A DNA stretch of 59,288 bases from an uncultured Helcococcus sp. (GCF_946998255.1 NZ_CAMPYN010000001.1:1-59288), one strand, 5' to 3'; counted from the stretch's first letter, positions 35,365 through 45,006 are shown. Numbers and translations: made by a program. The notes: generated from the sequence alone by a model not told the origin.

Positions 35365-36915
35365 ATGGATATTAATAATTTAAGAAAAAAAGTTGGCAAG
35401 CTATTTATTTTTGGATTTAAGGGCAAAGAAGTTGATGACCATGTTAAAAAGCTGATTTACGAATATAATGTTGGTTCATTAATACTTTTTTCTCATAATT
35501 TAGGTACCAAAAAAGAGATAAAAAAACTAACAGACGATATTCAAAAAGAAGCTAAATTAGCTGGATATGATAGACCTATATTAATATGTATCGATCAAGA
35601 AAATGGATTAGTTAATAGATTAAATGATATTAACTTTTATCTACCCGGTGCTATGTCTATAGGGGCTACATCTTCTGAAGAAATTTCAGAAGATGTAGGT
35701 AATCTAACAGCAAAATATTTAAGAAAACTTGGTATAAATTGGAATTTAGCTCCAGTATTAGATATAAATACTAATCCTAACAATCCAGGAATTGGTATAA
35801 GGTCATTTAGTGATGATCCCAATTTAGCAAAAAAACTAGCTTATGCATTCATCAAAGGACACAATAAAAATAATGTCTTGACTACAATTAAACATTTCCC
35901 AGGGCTTGGAAACACTTCAGTAGATCCACATTTTGGATTACCAGTTGTAAATAAAAACTTGGAAGAATTAGAAGAAAAAGAACTAATCCCATTTAAATAT
36001 GCTATTGAAAATGGAGTGGATTCAGTGATGACATCTCATGTTCTTTTCCCTAATATAAAGAAGGATGATTATCCTGTAACAATGTCAAAGACATTCCTAA
36101 CTGATATTCTAAGAGATAAAATGGGTTTTAATGGCGTTGTGGTTACAGACTGCCTTGAAATGGATGCTATTTCAAAAGAATATGGCGTAGGAAATGGTGC
36201 TATTAATTCATTTAAGGCAGGAGCTGATTTAATAATAGTATCTCATACACCGGAAGAACAGTATAATGCAGCAGATGCCCTAGTCAAAGCTATAGAAGAT
36301 AAGGAAATTGAATTAGAAGATTTAGATGAAAGCATCTCTAGAATTAATAAACTATATGAAAAAATAGAAAAATTCTATGATGCTAATGATGAAGAAATTA
36401 ATTTTTCAAAGGTAGAAAAATACTTTATTAATTCAGTTACTTTATTAAAAAATGAATCATTTGTTGATAAAAATCAAAAAGTTATAGCTTTAGTACCAAA
36501 CAACGAAAGAAGACAAGTAGGAGAAAAATCAGACGAGAAAAAACAAAGATATCTTGCTGATAGTGTAAAAGATAATATTAAAAATGTAGAATTTATTTAC
36601 TACGATAAAACTAACTTAAAAGAAAAACTTGAGCTTATATATGATATAAAAGATTCAAATCAAATTATATTTGGACTTTTATCTAATGAATTAGATGAAA
36701 ATATCGAAAACTCAATTAATGATATAGCTTCTAGCAAAGAATTTTATACAATTGCTATGAGAGATCCTTATCCAAATAAAGTAGTTTATGATATTTCGAA
36801 GTCTTATATAAACACTTATCAAGCAAGTCCAATTCCAATAGACATTGCTGTTAAAAGTTTAGTTGGTAAAATATCCCCAAAAGGAAAACTACCAGTTAAG
36901 TTAAGTTTTAAATAA
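35365..36915 (+). CDS. nagZ: GH3 beta-N-acetylhexosaminidase (NagZ-like), cytoplasmic
   Basis: Glycoside hydrolase family 3, 516 residues. NagZ features: K176-H177 in KHFPG, the D187-x-H189 catalytic dyad (VDPHFGLP) and nucleophile D262 in VVTDCLEMDAI. In the loop usually read KHFPGHGDT the His is Leu and the Asp is Asn here. A C-terminal domain (about 350-516) is present as in two-domain Gram-positive NagZ, but there is no signal peptide, so it should act inside the cell. Last gene of the operon, 5 nt after mupG. Likely releases GlcNAc from GlcNAc-MurNAc-type sugars or peptides. Confidence 0.88.
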   Translation: MDINNLRKKVGKLFIFGFKGKEVDDHVKKLIYEYNVGSLILFSHNLGTKKEIKKLTDDIQKEAKLAGYDRPILICIDQENGLVNRLNDINFYLPGAMSIGATSSEEISEDVGNLTAKYLRKLGINWNLAPVLDINTNPNNPGIGIRSFSDDPNLAKKLAYAFIKGHNKNNVLTTIKHFPGLGNTSVDPHFGLPVVNKNLEELEEKELIPFKYAIENGVDSVMTSHVLFPNIKKDDYPVTMSKTFLTDILRDKMGFNGVVVTDCLEMDAISKEYGVGNGAINSFKAGADLIIVSHTPEEQYNAADALVKAIEDKEIELEDLDESISRINKLYEKIEKFYDANDEEINFSKVEKYFINSVTLLKNESFVDKNQKVIALVPNNERRQVGEKSDEKKQRYLADSVKDNIKNVEFIYYDKTNLKEKLELIYDIKDSNQIIFGLLSNELDENIENSINDIASSKEFYTIAMRDPYPNKVVYDISKSYINTYQASPIPIDIAVKSLVGKISPKGKLPVKLSFK

Positions 36916-36983
36916 TTATTTTGATTAAATAAGGAGATTGCTAAATCAGTCCACTACCTTATATAAAATTATTCAACATTCTA

Positions 36984-37018
36984 TAAAAAAACTGCTAAAT
37001 ATTTTAGCAGTTTTTTTC
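36984..37018. terminator. bidirectional terminator after nagZ
   Basis: AAAAAACTGCTAAA, TATT centre, TTTAGCAGTTTTTTT. Works for the plus-strand recycling operon and for the converging minus-strand lipoprotein gene. Confidence 0.9.
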
Positions 37019-37021
37019 ATA

Positions 37022-37786
37022 TTAATTTTCATCTTGATTTATACTATCAATAAAATCATCTAGCACTTGATTTACATCAACATTATTTTTAGCATTTTTA
37101 TATTCAGCTGAAGTATTTTCTTTTACCTTGTCATCTAGCTTATCCTTAGCTGCCCTAGTTTTTTCTTTAGCTTCATTTGCCTTTTCTCTTCCTTTTGCCA
37201 TATATTCATTAAAACTTTTATTATTAGACTTCATTTTTTTCATGAAAAAGATTATAAAGAAAATTAAGGCCATTAAAAGAATAGCTAATATAATGAAGGA
37301 TGACATCTTAAAGACTTCAATATGCAATTGAGCATTTATCCAATTATTATTTGTCGTAAATATATGTTCAACTTGTCTTGTCTCGGACGCAAGTATAGGA
37401 TATTTATATGAATATTCTATAGTATTAAAATTTATGTTAATCAAGCTAGAATCTTCTGAATAATTTATAAGGTCTTTAAAAAATCCTAAACTTTGCTTGT
37501 CTACATTTGGATTTCTCGTAAATAATTTGCTATTTGTCTCTGAAAATTCGTCTCCAGAATATTCTATTGTCAAATTTGTCTGGTTATTTTTATATTTAAT
37601 TCCTAAGTCATCTAAGTAGGACACTAGAAATTCATTAACAAGCTCTTTGTTGTAGTTATCTGCTTTATTAATAGTTAGGCTTCTAGAAATAGAATCTTTA
37701 TTTACTCTTGTAATAATTTCTAGTTTAGCAAATATAATAGGAAATTCTTCTTCTAATTCTACATTTTCTAAACTATTAGTTGAAAG
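37022..37786 (-). pseudogene. 3' part of the lipoprotein gene, cut off by an in-frame amber codon
   Basis: The frame after the TAG at 37787-37789 stays open, without any ATG or ribosome site, through LSTNSLENVELEEEFPIIF and onward to the stop at 37022. A GTG at 37624 is in the same frame, exactly 55 codons after the TAG, but has no Shine-Dalgarno. The segment ends with a transmembrane helix (FIILAILLMALIFFIIFF) followed by a long charged cytoplasmic-type tail rich in Lys, Glu and Ala. It is best read as the C-terminal 254 residues of the preceding gene, not as a gene of its own. Confidence 0.8.
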
Positions 37787-38821
37787 CTATTTTTCTTCAA
37801 TATTAGAATAGTCAATATCTTTTATATGCTTTTCAACACTCAATGGATCTGCATAATATATAAATCCATAATTTGATTTGGAATTATTATCACCAGCTAT
37901 ATTCTGATTAATTTTGATAACTTTAGCTAATTTACTTTTATCTAACTTGCTATCAAAAGATAAGGAAACCTTAGTATTAAAAAGCTTTTCCAAAATTTTT
38001 ATTATGTCTGTTAGATCTTTATTTTCTATATCAAAAATTTCAATAGTACTTTCTTCTTTATTTATAGGTTTAATATTAGTAACTAAATTCTTATCAAATA
38101 ATCTATCTTTCCAATTATTTGCTAACTTTTCAAGATTTTTATTATCAAAAGCTAACCTTATTCTCATATTATAATTGTCAGATATATTACTTTTAGATAT
38201 AGAGATCAAATGTTGATAAGGTCCAGTATAAGAAATATTATTGTAGGACGCTTTTGTATAGGCATCTTTGATAATTAATTCATCGTTAATACTTACATTC
38301 TTTTCTACATTTTTCCAAATATTAGATACATCAGATTCTTTAATAAGTTTTTCATCTACTAATTTTTGTTCCAAAAATCTTAGCATTATTTTAATATCAG
38401 ATGAATCTTCAAACTCCATACCTCTAGCAAATACTGATTCAGAATCAGCATATAAAAACTTTATATTATCTTCGTAGTTTTCACCGCTTTTTTCATATAA
38501 TTTTTTTACTATATCCTTATATTCACTAATATCATTAAAGGAAAAAGTTAAATCAAAATTTAGAAAATTGTCTTCTTCATTTTTTATTTCATAGCTTAGA
38601 GGTTGTTCAATATAGTCATTTAAGAATTTCTTTACAGCTGTACTGCTTCCATTAATTCTATCTAAGCTTTCTTTATCTAAGCTAATATTTATTACACGTT
38701 TACCTTTAAAATTTTCATTTATTTCTAAGTTATCTTTAGCTTGTATACCACATGCAGTTAGCAAAAAACAGGACAATATTACAAGTAATAATTTAAATTT
38801 ATTTTTTTTATTATTTTTCAT
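37787..38821 (-). CDS. lipoprotein, N-terminal part of an amber-interrupted gene
   Basis: A 344-residue lipoprotein as it stands: signal peptide, lipobox LTAC with Cys24, then an extracellular domain of no known family, including repeated segments of the kind ISLDKESLDRINGSS and NMRIRLAFDNKNLEKLANNW. The stop is TAG, and the same frame continues for 254 more sense codons to 37022. The whole would be about 599 residues, lipid-anchored at the N terminus and carrying a transmembrane helix near residues 506-527. Located 14 nt downstream of a Yip1-like membrane protein gene. Confidence 0.8.
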   Translation of the reverse strand: MKNNKKNKFKLLLVILSCFLLTACGIQAKDNLEINENFKGKRVINISLDKESLDRINGSSTAVKKFLNDYIEQPLSYEIKNEEDNFLNFDLTFSFNDISEYKDIVKKLYEKSGENYEDNIKFLYADSESVFARGMEFEDSSDIKIMLRFLEQKLVDEKLIKESDVSNIWKNVEKNVSINDELIIKDAYTKASYNNISYTGPYQHLISISKSNISDNYNMRIRLAFDNKNLEKLANNWKDRLFDKNLVTNIKPINKEESTIEIFDIENKDLTDIIKILEKLFNTKVSLSFDSKLDKSKLAKVIKINQNIAGDNNSKSNYGFIYYADPLSVEKHIKDIDYSNIEEK

Positions 38822-38835
38822 TAGCTTACCTAATA

Positions 38836-39615
38836 TTAAAATCCATTAAAGAAATTAAAATTATTTATACTATTAACTCGGCTTGTAACTATAGCTCTAG
38901 ATATACTTCCCATTATTAAGATAAATAATATAAGCATGATAGTTATAGCTGTAGGATAAATCCAAAATAGAGATTTTTCAGATTTTCCAAGATGAACCAT
39001 TAAACCCATGTATAATGAAATTAAATAAACTATAAATTGCATTATATAAAAAACAGGAATTAATTGTGGAATAATAAATCCTATTATTAAGCTCGCCAGA
39101 GCTAAGGCAGTCACAGGTATCAATGCAATAGATACTAATGATAAAGAGTCCTTAAAGCTATTTTCAGAGGTTTTTATCAATTTAGCTATTAACATAATTG
39201 TTGTTGTTAGTAAAAGATAATATATGATATGCATAGAAAATATTGGTAAAATCATTCTAAATGATAATCCAGAACGATTAATCATATTAAGTCCATCCAT
39301 TACTGATACAATACTATTAAATGATAAGAAAAATATTATCATTGAAATTAATAGATGACTAGCTAATAGACTTAAACTAGTTTGCATATCTAATTTTTTA
39401 GAAAAAGCACTTAAAGGTTGTTTAGTAAACCATTTTTTTGATGTTTCTAATATATCTGCAAATATATTTGTAAATTCTTTCTTATTAAAGGTATTATTAT
39501 TTTCATATGATTCACTCTTGCCTGTGAGCTCTAATTCAAGCTGTTTTCTTTCTTCTTGATTATTGTTTTCTTCAAAATTATTATTACTTTCATTATTATT
39601 TAATTTATCGTCCAT
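38836..39615 (-). CDS. Yip1-like polytopic membrane protein
   Basis: About 259 residues. The first 65 are hydrophilic, very rich in Asn and Glu. Five hydrophobic segments follow from about residue 80 (LLISMIIFFLSF, IYYLLLTTTIMLIA, LIPVTALALASLIIGF, YIMQFIVYLISLYMG, AITIMLILFILIMG), the layout of YIP1-domain proteins. Start 39615 is set by AGGAGG. Co-transcribed with the split lipoprotein gene. Function unknown. Confidence 0.72.
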   Translation of the reverse strand: MDDKLNNNESNNNFEENNNQEERKQLELELTGKSESYENNNTFNKKEFTNIFADILETSKKWFTKQPLSAFSKKLDMQTSLSLLASHLLISMIIFFLSFNSIVSVMDGLNMINRSGLSFRMILPIFSMHIIYYLLLTTTIMLIAKLIKTSENSFKDSLSLVSIALIPVTALALASLIIGFIIPQLIPVFYIMQFIVYLISLYMGLMVHLGKSEKSLFWIYPTAITIMLILFILIMGSISRAIVTSRVNSINNFNFFNGF

Positions 39616-39737
39616 ATTCCCTCCTGTACCCATAATATTGATTTGCTTGCCATTTATAAAATTATTAAATGACTTATAACTTACAAATTTATAATATCAT
39701 AAATAACTATACAAAACTATTAATTTTGTTTACTGAC

Positions 39738-40619
39738 TTATAGGTTAATGAAAAACTTTGACCTTAAAAAGATTAATAAAAGCATATGCAAAGGATAAAA
39801 AAAGTAAAAGAAACTTTTTAAGTTTTTACCCTTTTTACCATTATAAAATAATAAAGATACTCCTGCTAAAACTACAAAAATTACATTTGTAATATTGTAA
39901 GAATACATATAGCATCCCCATAAAGCAATAATTCCACTTTGTATATATTGGTTATTTCTAGAGGCAAAAAGCAACATTATTAATAAAAGAACTGAAAAGC
40001 CATAATTTCCAACTTTATCAATAAAATAGCTTATTACTAATATGGATATAATAGCTAAAGAAGCTTCTATAGTATAAGTCTTATTCAGATTTATAAGTTT
40101 ATCCAATAAACATATGACTATAAGTGATATACCTAATTCATAAAAAATATTTAAATCGGCTGGATTAAATATGTAATTCCCCTTATAGAATATGTTTAAT
40201 GGAGAAATTAACCAGGCCAAGCATATAATAAATAGGTCTTTAGTAAACTTTTTATTGGCTATAAAAATATAGTAGCTAACAATAATTAGAATAATATATA
40301 TTAAGTTTTCATACTGATACTTAAAAAAACTTATGGACTCATAAGCATATAAATTTTGATTAAATAGTAAGGAAAAAGGTACTTGAGATATAATGGCTCC
40401 TAGGTGTAACCTGGAAATATATTTATTGACATCTCTAGTTTTCCCATATGAAATTACTAGGAAGTATGCAAATATTGGTAAGGCCATCCTACCCAGTGAT
40501 CTCATAAAAGATAAACTTTCATATGATATTAAATTACTATTACTTAATTGAAGGCTAGCTGCTAAATGGTCTACAAACATTAATATAGTAGCTATCATTT
40601 TAAATGCAAAAGTTGACAT
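39738..40619 (-). CDS. TraX family membrane protein
   Basis: About 293 residues with eight or more transmembrane helices. The N terminus (TFAFKMIATILMFVDHLAA) with the conserved D-H pair, and RSLGRMALPIFAYFL, match TraX-type acyltransferases; FYFFYPLHMLLL near the end is also typical. The family was first seen in F-pilin acetylation, but chromosomal Firmicute copies have unknown targets. Start 40619 has AGGAGG 3 nt upstream; the frame opens earlier only at a TTG. Confidence 0.85.
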   Translation of the reverse strand: MSTFAFKMIATILMFVDHLAASLQLSNSNLISYESLSFMRSLGRMALPIFAYFLVISYGKTRDVNKYISRLHLGAIISQVPFSLLFNQNLYAYESISFFKYQYENLIYIILIIVSYYIFIANKKFTKDLFIICLAWLISPLNIFYKGNYIFNPADLNIFYELGISLIVICLLDKLINLNKTYTIEASLAIISILVISYFIDKVGNYGFSVLLLIMLLFASRNNQYIQSGIIALWGCYMYSYNITNVIFVVLAGVSLLFYNGKKGKNLKSFFYFFYPLHMLLLIFLRSKFFINL

Positions 40620-40633
40620 GTTCCTCCTATACA

Positions 40634-40662
40634 AAAATAGTTGGGTTTCCCCAACTATTTAA
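40634..40662 (-). terminator. asnS intrinsic terminator
   Basis: AAATAGTTGGG, a GAAA tetraloop, CCCAACTATTTTTG on the minus strand, 11 nt after the asnS stop. It ends a few bases before the traX ribosome site. Confidence 0.9.
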
Positions 40663-40672
40663 CTATAATTTA

Positions 40673-42061
40673 TTATTTGTGTTTTTTCATTGATCCTACT
40701 GTTCTTGGATATGGTATAACGTCCCTTATATTTTTCATACCAGTCATATACATAACCATTCTTTCAAAACCTAGTCCATAACCACCGTGAGCTACTCCAC
40801 CAAATCTTCTTAGGTTTGTATACCATTGATAATCTTCTTTGTTAATTCCTTTTTCTTCCATCAACATTTCTAAAGTTTCAGAATCATTTTCTCTTTCAGA
40901 ACCACCAATTAATTCCCCTACTCCAGGAACTAATAAATCCATTGCTGCAACGGTCTTTTTATCGTCATTGAGCTTCATGTAGAATGATTTTATATCTTTA
41001 GGATAATCAGTAACAAAAACTGGTCCATTGAATACTTCTTCTGATAAGTATCTTTCATGCTCAGTTTGTAAGTCAACTCCCCATTCCACTGGATATTCAA
41101 ATTTCTTATCAGATTTTTCTAAAATATCAATAGCTTCAGTATAAGTAATTCTCTTAAAATCTGATTTAACTATGTTGGTTAATTTATCAATAATACCTTT
41201 TTCTACAAATTGGTTAAATAAGTTCATTTCCTCAGGTAGAGTTTCTAGAACATGATTAATAATATACTTAACCATGTCTTCAGCCAAGTCCATAACTTGT
41301 GGTAATTCTGCAAAAGCTATTTCTGGCTCAATCATCCAAAACTCAGCAGCATGTCTAGGTGTATTTGAATTTTCTGCTCTAAAGGTTGGTCCAAAGGTAT
41401 ATACCTTTGAATAAGTCATAGCAAAACTTTCAACTTCAAGCTGACCGGATACTGTTAAATTAGATTCTGAACCAAAGAAATCTTTAGTTAAATCAACTTT
41501 ACCTTGTTCATCTTTTGGTAAATCATTTAAATCTAGGTTGGTTACCCTAAACATTTCACCTGCACCTTCCGCATCTGATGCAGTGATGATAGGAGTATGG
41601 ATGTATACAAAACCTCTTTCATTGAAAAACTTGTGAATAGCAAAGGCTAACTCACTTCTTACCCTAAACACAGCATTAAAAGCATTTGTTCTGGATCTCA
41701 AAGAAGGCATAGTTCTTAAATATTCGAATGTTTGTCTCTTGTTTTGTAGAGGATAGTCACTAGATGATTCATTCAAAATATTCACTTCTTTAGCCTGTAC
41801 TTCAAAGTCTTGTTTAGCATTTTCAGGCTCTACTAATATCCCCTTTACTTTTATAGCTGAATATAGGCCTAAGTGAAATATTTCATTAAAATTATCTAAA
41901 CTAGAATCAACAACAACTTGCACATTATTAAAGAATGTACCATCATTTATTTCCAAAAATCCAATATTTTTAGATTGTCTAGATTTTTTTATCCATCCAT
42001 GGATTTCAATTTCTTGACCTACAAAATTTTTGTAGCTTTTAAATAAGTCTTTAATTTCCAT
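40673..42061 (-). CDS. asnS: asparaginyl-tRNA synthetase
   Basis: Class IIb synthetase of 462 residues. An OB-fold anticodon-binding domain at the N terminus (VGQEIEIHGWIKKSRQSKNIGF) is followed by the catalytic core with motif 2 FRAENSNTPRHAAEFWMIEPE and motif 3 GGVAHGGYGLGFERMVM. The 'HTPIITASDAEGAGEMF' region is typical of AsnRS rather than AspRS. Its start overlaps the end of rarA by 11 nt. Confidence 0.95.
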   Translation of the reverse strand: MEIKDLFKSYKNFVGQEIEIHGWIKKSRQSKNIGFLEINDGTFFNNVQVVVDSSLDNFNEIFHLGLYSAIKVKGILVEPENAKQDFEVQAKEVNILNESSSDYPLQNKRQTFEYLRTMPSLRSRTNAFNAVFRVRSELAFAIHKFFNERGFVYIHTPIITASDAEGAGEMFRVTNLDLNDLPKDEQGKVDLTKDFFGSESNLTVSGQLEVESFAMTYSKVYTFGPTFRAENSNTPRHAAEFWMIEPEIAFAELPQVMDLAEDMVKYIINHVLETLPEEMNLFNQFVEKGIIDKLTNIVKSDFKRITYTEAIDILEKSDKKFEYPVEWGVDLQTEHERYLSEEVFNGPVFVTDYPKDIKSFYMKLNDDKKTVAAMDLLVPGVGELIGGSERENDSETLEMLMEEKGINKEDYQWYTNLRRFGGVAHGGYGLGFERMVMYMTGMKNIRDVIPYPRTVGSMKKHK

Positions 42062-43388
42062 CTCTTCTCCTTTTCTTTATTTCTTTAAGTCTAGAATTTA
42101 ATTCTTTTTCTAAACCTGTATCTCTTTCATTATACAAAATTAAATCTTTAATGTCATAAGGTAAATAAGTTTGGGCAACATATGAATTTTCATAGTTGTG
42201 AGGATATTTATATCCTCTACCATGATCTAATTTTTCAGCATCTTTATAATGACTATCTCTTAAATGATTTGGTATGTCAAAGTCTTTATTATCTTTCACA
42301 AATGACATAGCCTTGTTTATAGCCATGTAAGCTGAGTTAGATTTTGGAGCTAGGGCCATATATAAAACTGCATTAGCAAGTATAATCCTAGCCTCAGGCA
42401 TACCAACTACATTAATTGATTGGAAAGCTGAGTTAGCTATATTCATAGCATTTGGATCTGCCAGACCAATATCTTCAGAAGCAAAAATAATTATTCGTCT
42501 AGCAATAAATTTTATATCTTCCCCAGCAACCAACATCTTTGCTAAATAGTATATTGAAGCATCTGGATCTGACCCTCTCATTGATTTTATAAAAGCCGAT
42601 ATTGTATCATAATGCTGGTCTCCAGATTTATCATATACTGCAGCTTTTTTAATAATACTATTTTTAATATCTTCTAAATTAATATTTATATTTTCATTAT
42701 CATTACTTGATAAAACAGCAATTTCTAAACTATTTAATAAATTCCTTCCATCACCATTACTTGTTCTTATTAAGTAATTTACCGCCTCGTCACTTATACT
42801 TACATTTAATTTACCAAAGCCATTTTCTTTATCCTTTAGAGCCCTATCTATCAATATCCTTAAATCATCATCAGTAAAACTATTTAAAGTTAAGACTTGA
42901 GACCTAGAAATTAAAGCCTTGTTTACTTCAAAATAAGGATTTTCTGTAGTCGCACCTATTAATATTATTAATCCACTTTCAACATGTGGTAATAATGTAT
43001 CCTGTTGAGCTTTATTGAACCTATGTATCTCATCTATAAATAATAAGGTCCTTATTGAATACATAGATAGGTTTTCTTCAGCTTTTTTTACTACATCTTT
43101 GATATCTTTAACACCGGAAGAAGTTGCAGATAATTCAACAAAGTTCATCTTACTTGCCTTTGCTATAATATAAGCTAAGGTAGTTTTTCCTGTACCAGGA
43201 GGACCATAAAAAATCATAGATGATAATCTATCAGCCTTTATCATCCTATACAAAGGTTTATCTTTCCCAATTAAATGTTCTTGGCCCACATAGTCTTCCA
43301 AGGTATTTGGTCTAAGTCTAGCTGCTAGAGGCTTAAAGTGATTTAATTGTTTTTCTTTATTCATTGAGAAAAAATCCAAGTTATCCAT
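42051..43388 (-). CDS. rarA: replication-associated recombination protein A (RarA/MgsA)
   Basis: AAA+ ATPase acting at stalled replication forks. Walker A GPPGTGKTTLAYII, Walker B LLFIDEIHRFNKAQQD, sensor 1 ATTENPYFEVN, then the C-terminal MgsA domain (DQHYDTISAFIKSMRGSDPDA, SYVAQTYLP). 445 residues, full length. A hairpin precedes it and asnS overlaps its end. Confidence 0.95.
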   Translation of the reverse strand: MDNLDFFSMNKEKQLNHFKPLAARLRPNTLEDYVGQEHLIGKDKPLYRMIKADRLSSMIFYGPPGTGKTTLAYIIAKASKMNFVELSATSSGVKDIKDVVKKAEENLSMYSIRTLLFIDEIHRFNKAQQDTLLPHVESGLIILIGATTENPYFEVNKALISRSQVLTLNSFTDDDLRILIDRALKDKENGFGKLNVSISDEAVNYLIRTSNGDGRNLLNSLEIAVLSSNDNENININLEDIKNSIIKKAAVYDKSGDQHYDTISAFIKSMRGSDPDASIYYLAKMLVAGEDIKFIARRIIIFASEDIGLADPNAMNIANSAFQSINVVGMPEARIILANAVLYMALAPKSNSAYMAINKAMSFVKDNKDFDIPNHLRDSHYKDAEKLDHGRGYKYPHNYENSYVAQTYLPYDIKDLILYNERDTGLEKELNSRLKEIKKRRRDGN

Positions 43389-43404
43389 ATTAATCCTTTA
43401 TAAA

Positions 43405-43432
43405 AAATAAATGCCTTCAAGAAGGCATTTAT
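43405..43432 (-). terminator. nrdR intrinsic terminator
   Basis: ATAAATGCCTTC, 2-nt centre, GAAGGCATTTAT followed by TTTTTTAT on the minus strand, beginning at the nrdR stop. Confidence 0.88.
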
Positions 43433-43882
43433 CTAATCTTTTAAGTTTTCAACTTCGTCTGCAAATGATTGTACATCCTCAAATTCACGATATACAGATG
43501 CAAACCTTATATAAGCAACTTTATCTATGCCTTTTAATTTATCCATAACAAGCTCACCTATGTAAGCGGATGTTACTTCCTTTTGGTTTAAGTGATTAAT
43601 TTCTTTTTCAATTTCATCAACAGCATTTTCTAAAGTTTCTAATTTTACTGGTCTCTTTTCAGCTGCTCTTATCAAACTATTTAAGACTTTACTACGTTGA
43701 AAAGCTTCTCTAGTATCATCTTTTTTTATAACTACTAATGTTTGCCCTTCAACTCTTTCATAAGTTGTAAAGCGCTTACCACAAGATAAGCAAGACCTTC
43801 TTCGTCTAATTGATTCATTGTTATCAGTTGGTCTAGTGTCTATGACTTTTGAGTCATGAAAATTACAATAAGGACACTTCAT
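43433..43882 (-). CDS. nrdR: transcriptional repressor NrdR
   Basis: Represses ribonucleotide reductase genes in response to (d)ATP. 149 residues: zinc ribbon CPYC / CLSC with the RRRRSCLSCGKRF basic patch, then an ATP-cone domain (LVVIKKDDTREAFQRSKV). Located 10 nt downstream of ftsZ, so the regulator is co-transcribed with division genes. No ribonucleotide reductase gene is in the window. Confidence 0.95.
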   Translation of the reverse strand: MKCPYCNFHDSKVIDTRPTDNNESIRRRRSCLSCGKRFTTYERVEGQTLVVIKKDDTREAFQRSKVLNSLIRAAEKRPVKLETLENAVDEIEKEINHLNQKEVTSAYIGELVMDKLKGIDKVAYIRFASVYREFEDVQSFADEVENLKD

Positions 43883-43892
43883 TTTAATAATC

Positions 43893-44948
43893 CTATCTTA
43901 AAAAATCAGGTATTACAAACTCTTGATTATCATCTGATTTTGGAGAATTGTTTTGTACTTGTTTGTTGGAATTTGATGAAGATACAATACGTCTATTGTC
44001 AAAACCTGTACCAATAACTGTAACTTTAATTTCATCCTTTAGACTTTCATCTGTACCAGCACCAAATATAATATTTGCATCTTGGTCAATTTGGTTTCTA
44101 ATTAATTCTGATGCTTCATTTACTTCAAATAGACCTAAATCATTACCTGTAATATTAATTAATACAGCTTTTGCTCCATCTATAGATGTTTCTAATAGAG
44201 GTGATTTGATTGCAGCTTTTGCAGCTTCAACAGCTCTATTTTCACCTGATGCATAACCTATACCCATGTGTGCTACACCTTGGTCTTTCATAACTGATTC
44301 AACGTCTGCAAAGTCAAGGTTAATCATGTTTGGTACAGCTATTAAATCTGATATACCCTTAACCCCGTCTAAGATTACTTTATCAGCCATCTTGAAGGCA
44401 TCAATCATTGTTGTTCTTTTTTCTGATATTTGTAATAATCTATCGTTAGGAACAACTATTAAGGTATCTACATTATTTTTTAGACTTTCTATACCATTTT
44501 CAGCTTGTTTTTGTCTTGTACGACCTTCAAACATGAATGGTTTTGTAACAACTGCTACTGTAAGTATACCTAATTCTTTTGCTACTTGAGCTATAATAGG
44601 TGCAGCACCTGTACCAGTACCTCCGCCCATACCTGCAGTTACAAATACCATGTCTGCGCCTTCAAGCATGTTTGAAATTTCTGTTTTACTTTCTTCAGCA
44701 GCTTTTTCACCAACTTCTGGGTTACCACCAGAACCTAGACCTCTTGTAATTTTTGTTCCAATTTGTAAAACTTCATCTGTATTTATAGCATCTAATATTT
44801 GTTTGTCAGTATTAACAGCTATAAACTCAACTCCAGTCAAACCTTCTTCCTTCATTCTGCTGATAGCGTTGTTTCCACCACCACCAACACCAATTACTTT
44901 GATTTTTGCAAGACCCATGTTGTCTACTTCCATATCAAAATTGCTCAT
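43893..44948 (-). CDS. ftsZ: cell division protein FtsZ
   Basis: Tubulin-like GTPase that forms the division ring. GTP-binding GVGGGGNNA, the tubulin signature GGGTGTGAAPI, and a short linker ending in EFVIPDFLR, the conserved C-terminal peptide that binds partners. At 351 residues it is on the short side because the linker is short. A promoter with extended -10 TGATATAAT (45007-45012, minus) lies between the tRNA and ftsZ. No ftsA gene precedes it. Confidence 0.97.
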   Translation of the reverse strand: MSNFDMEVDNMGLAKIKVIGVGGGGNNAISRMKEEGLTGVEFIAVNTDKQILDAINTDEVLQIGTKITRGLGSGGNPEVGEKAAEESKTEISNMLEGADMVFVTAGMGGGTGTGAAPIIAQVAKELGILTVAVVTKPFMFEGRTRQKQAENGIESLKNNVDTLIVVPNDRLLQISEKRTTMIDAFKMADKVILDGVKGISDLIAVPNMINLDFADVESVMKDQGVAHMGIGYASGENRAVEAAKAAIKSPLLETSIDGAKAVLINITGNDLGLFEVNEASELIRNQIDQDANIIFGAGTDESLKDEIKVTVIGTGFDNRRIVSSSNSNKQVQNNSPKSDDNQEFVIPDFLR

Positions 44949-45006
44949 ATATTCCTCCGCTTATAAATTTAAATATATTCTTAACTATTTTGTAACACTT
45001 TAATAT

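Noticed and set aside
36922..36980. AAGGAG followed by an open stretch after nagZ
   Set aside because: No start codon follows at a usable distance and the stretch is under 20 codons.
37787..37789. Amber codon as pyrrolysine
   Set aside because: No methylamine methyltransferase or pyl gene is nearby and the protein is not of that family. A nonsense change is simpler.
43948..45003. Three plus-strand frames over ftsZ
   Set aside because: All are antisense shadows of ftsZ, whose motifs are unmistakable.
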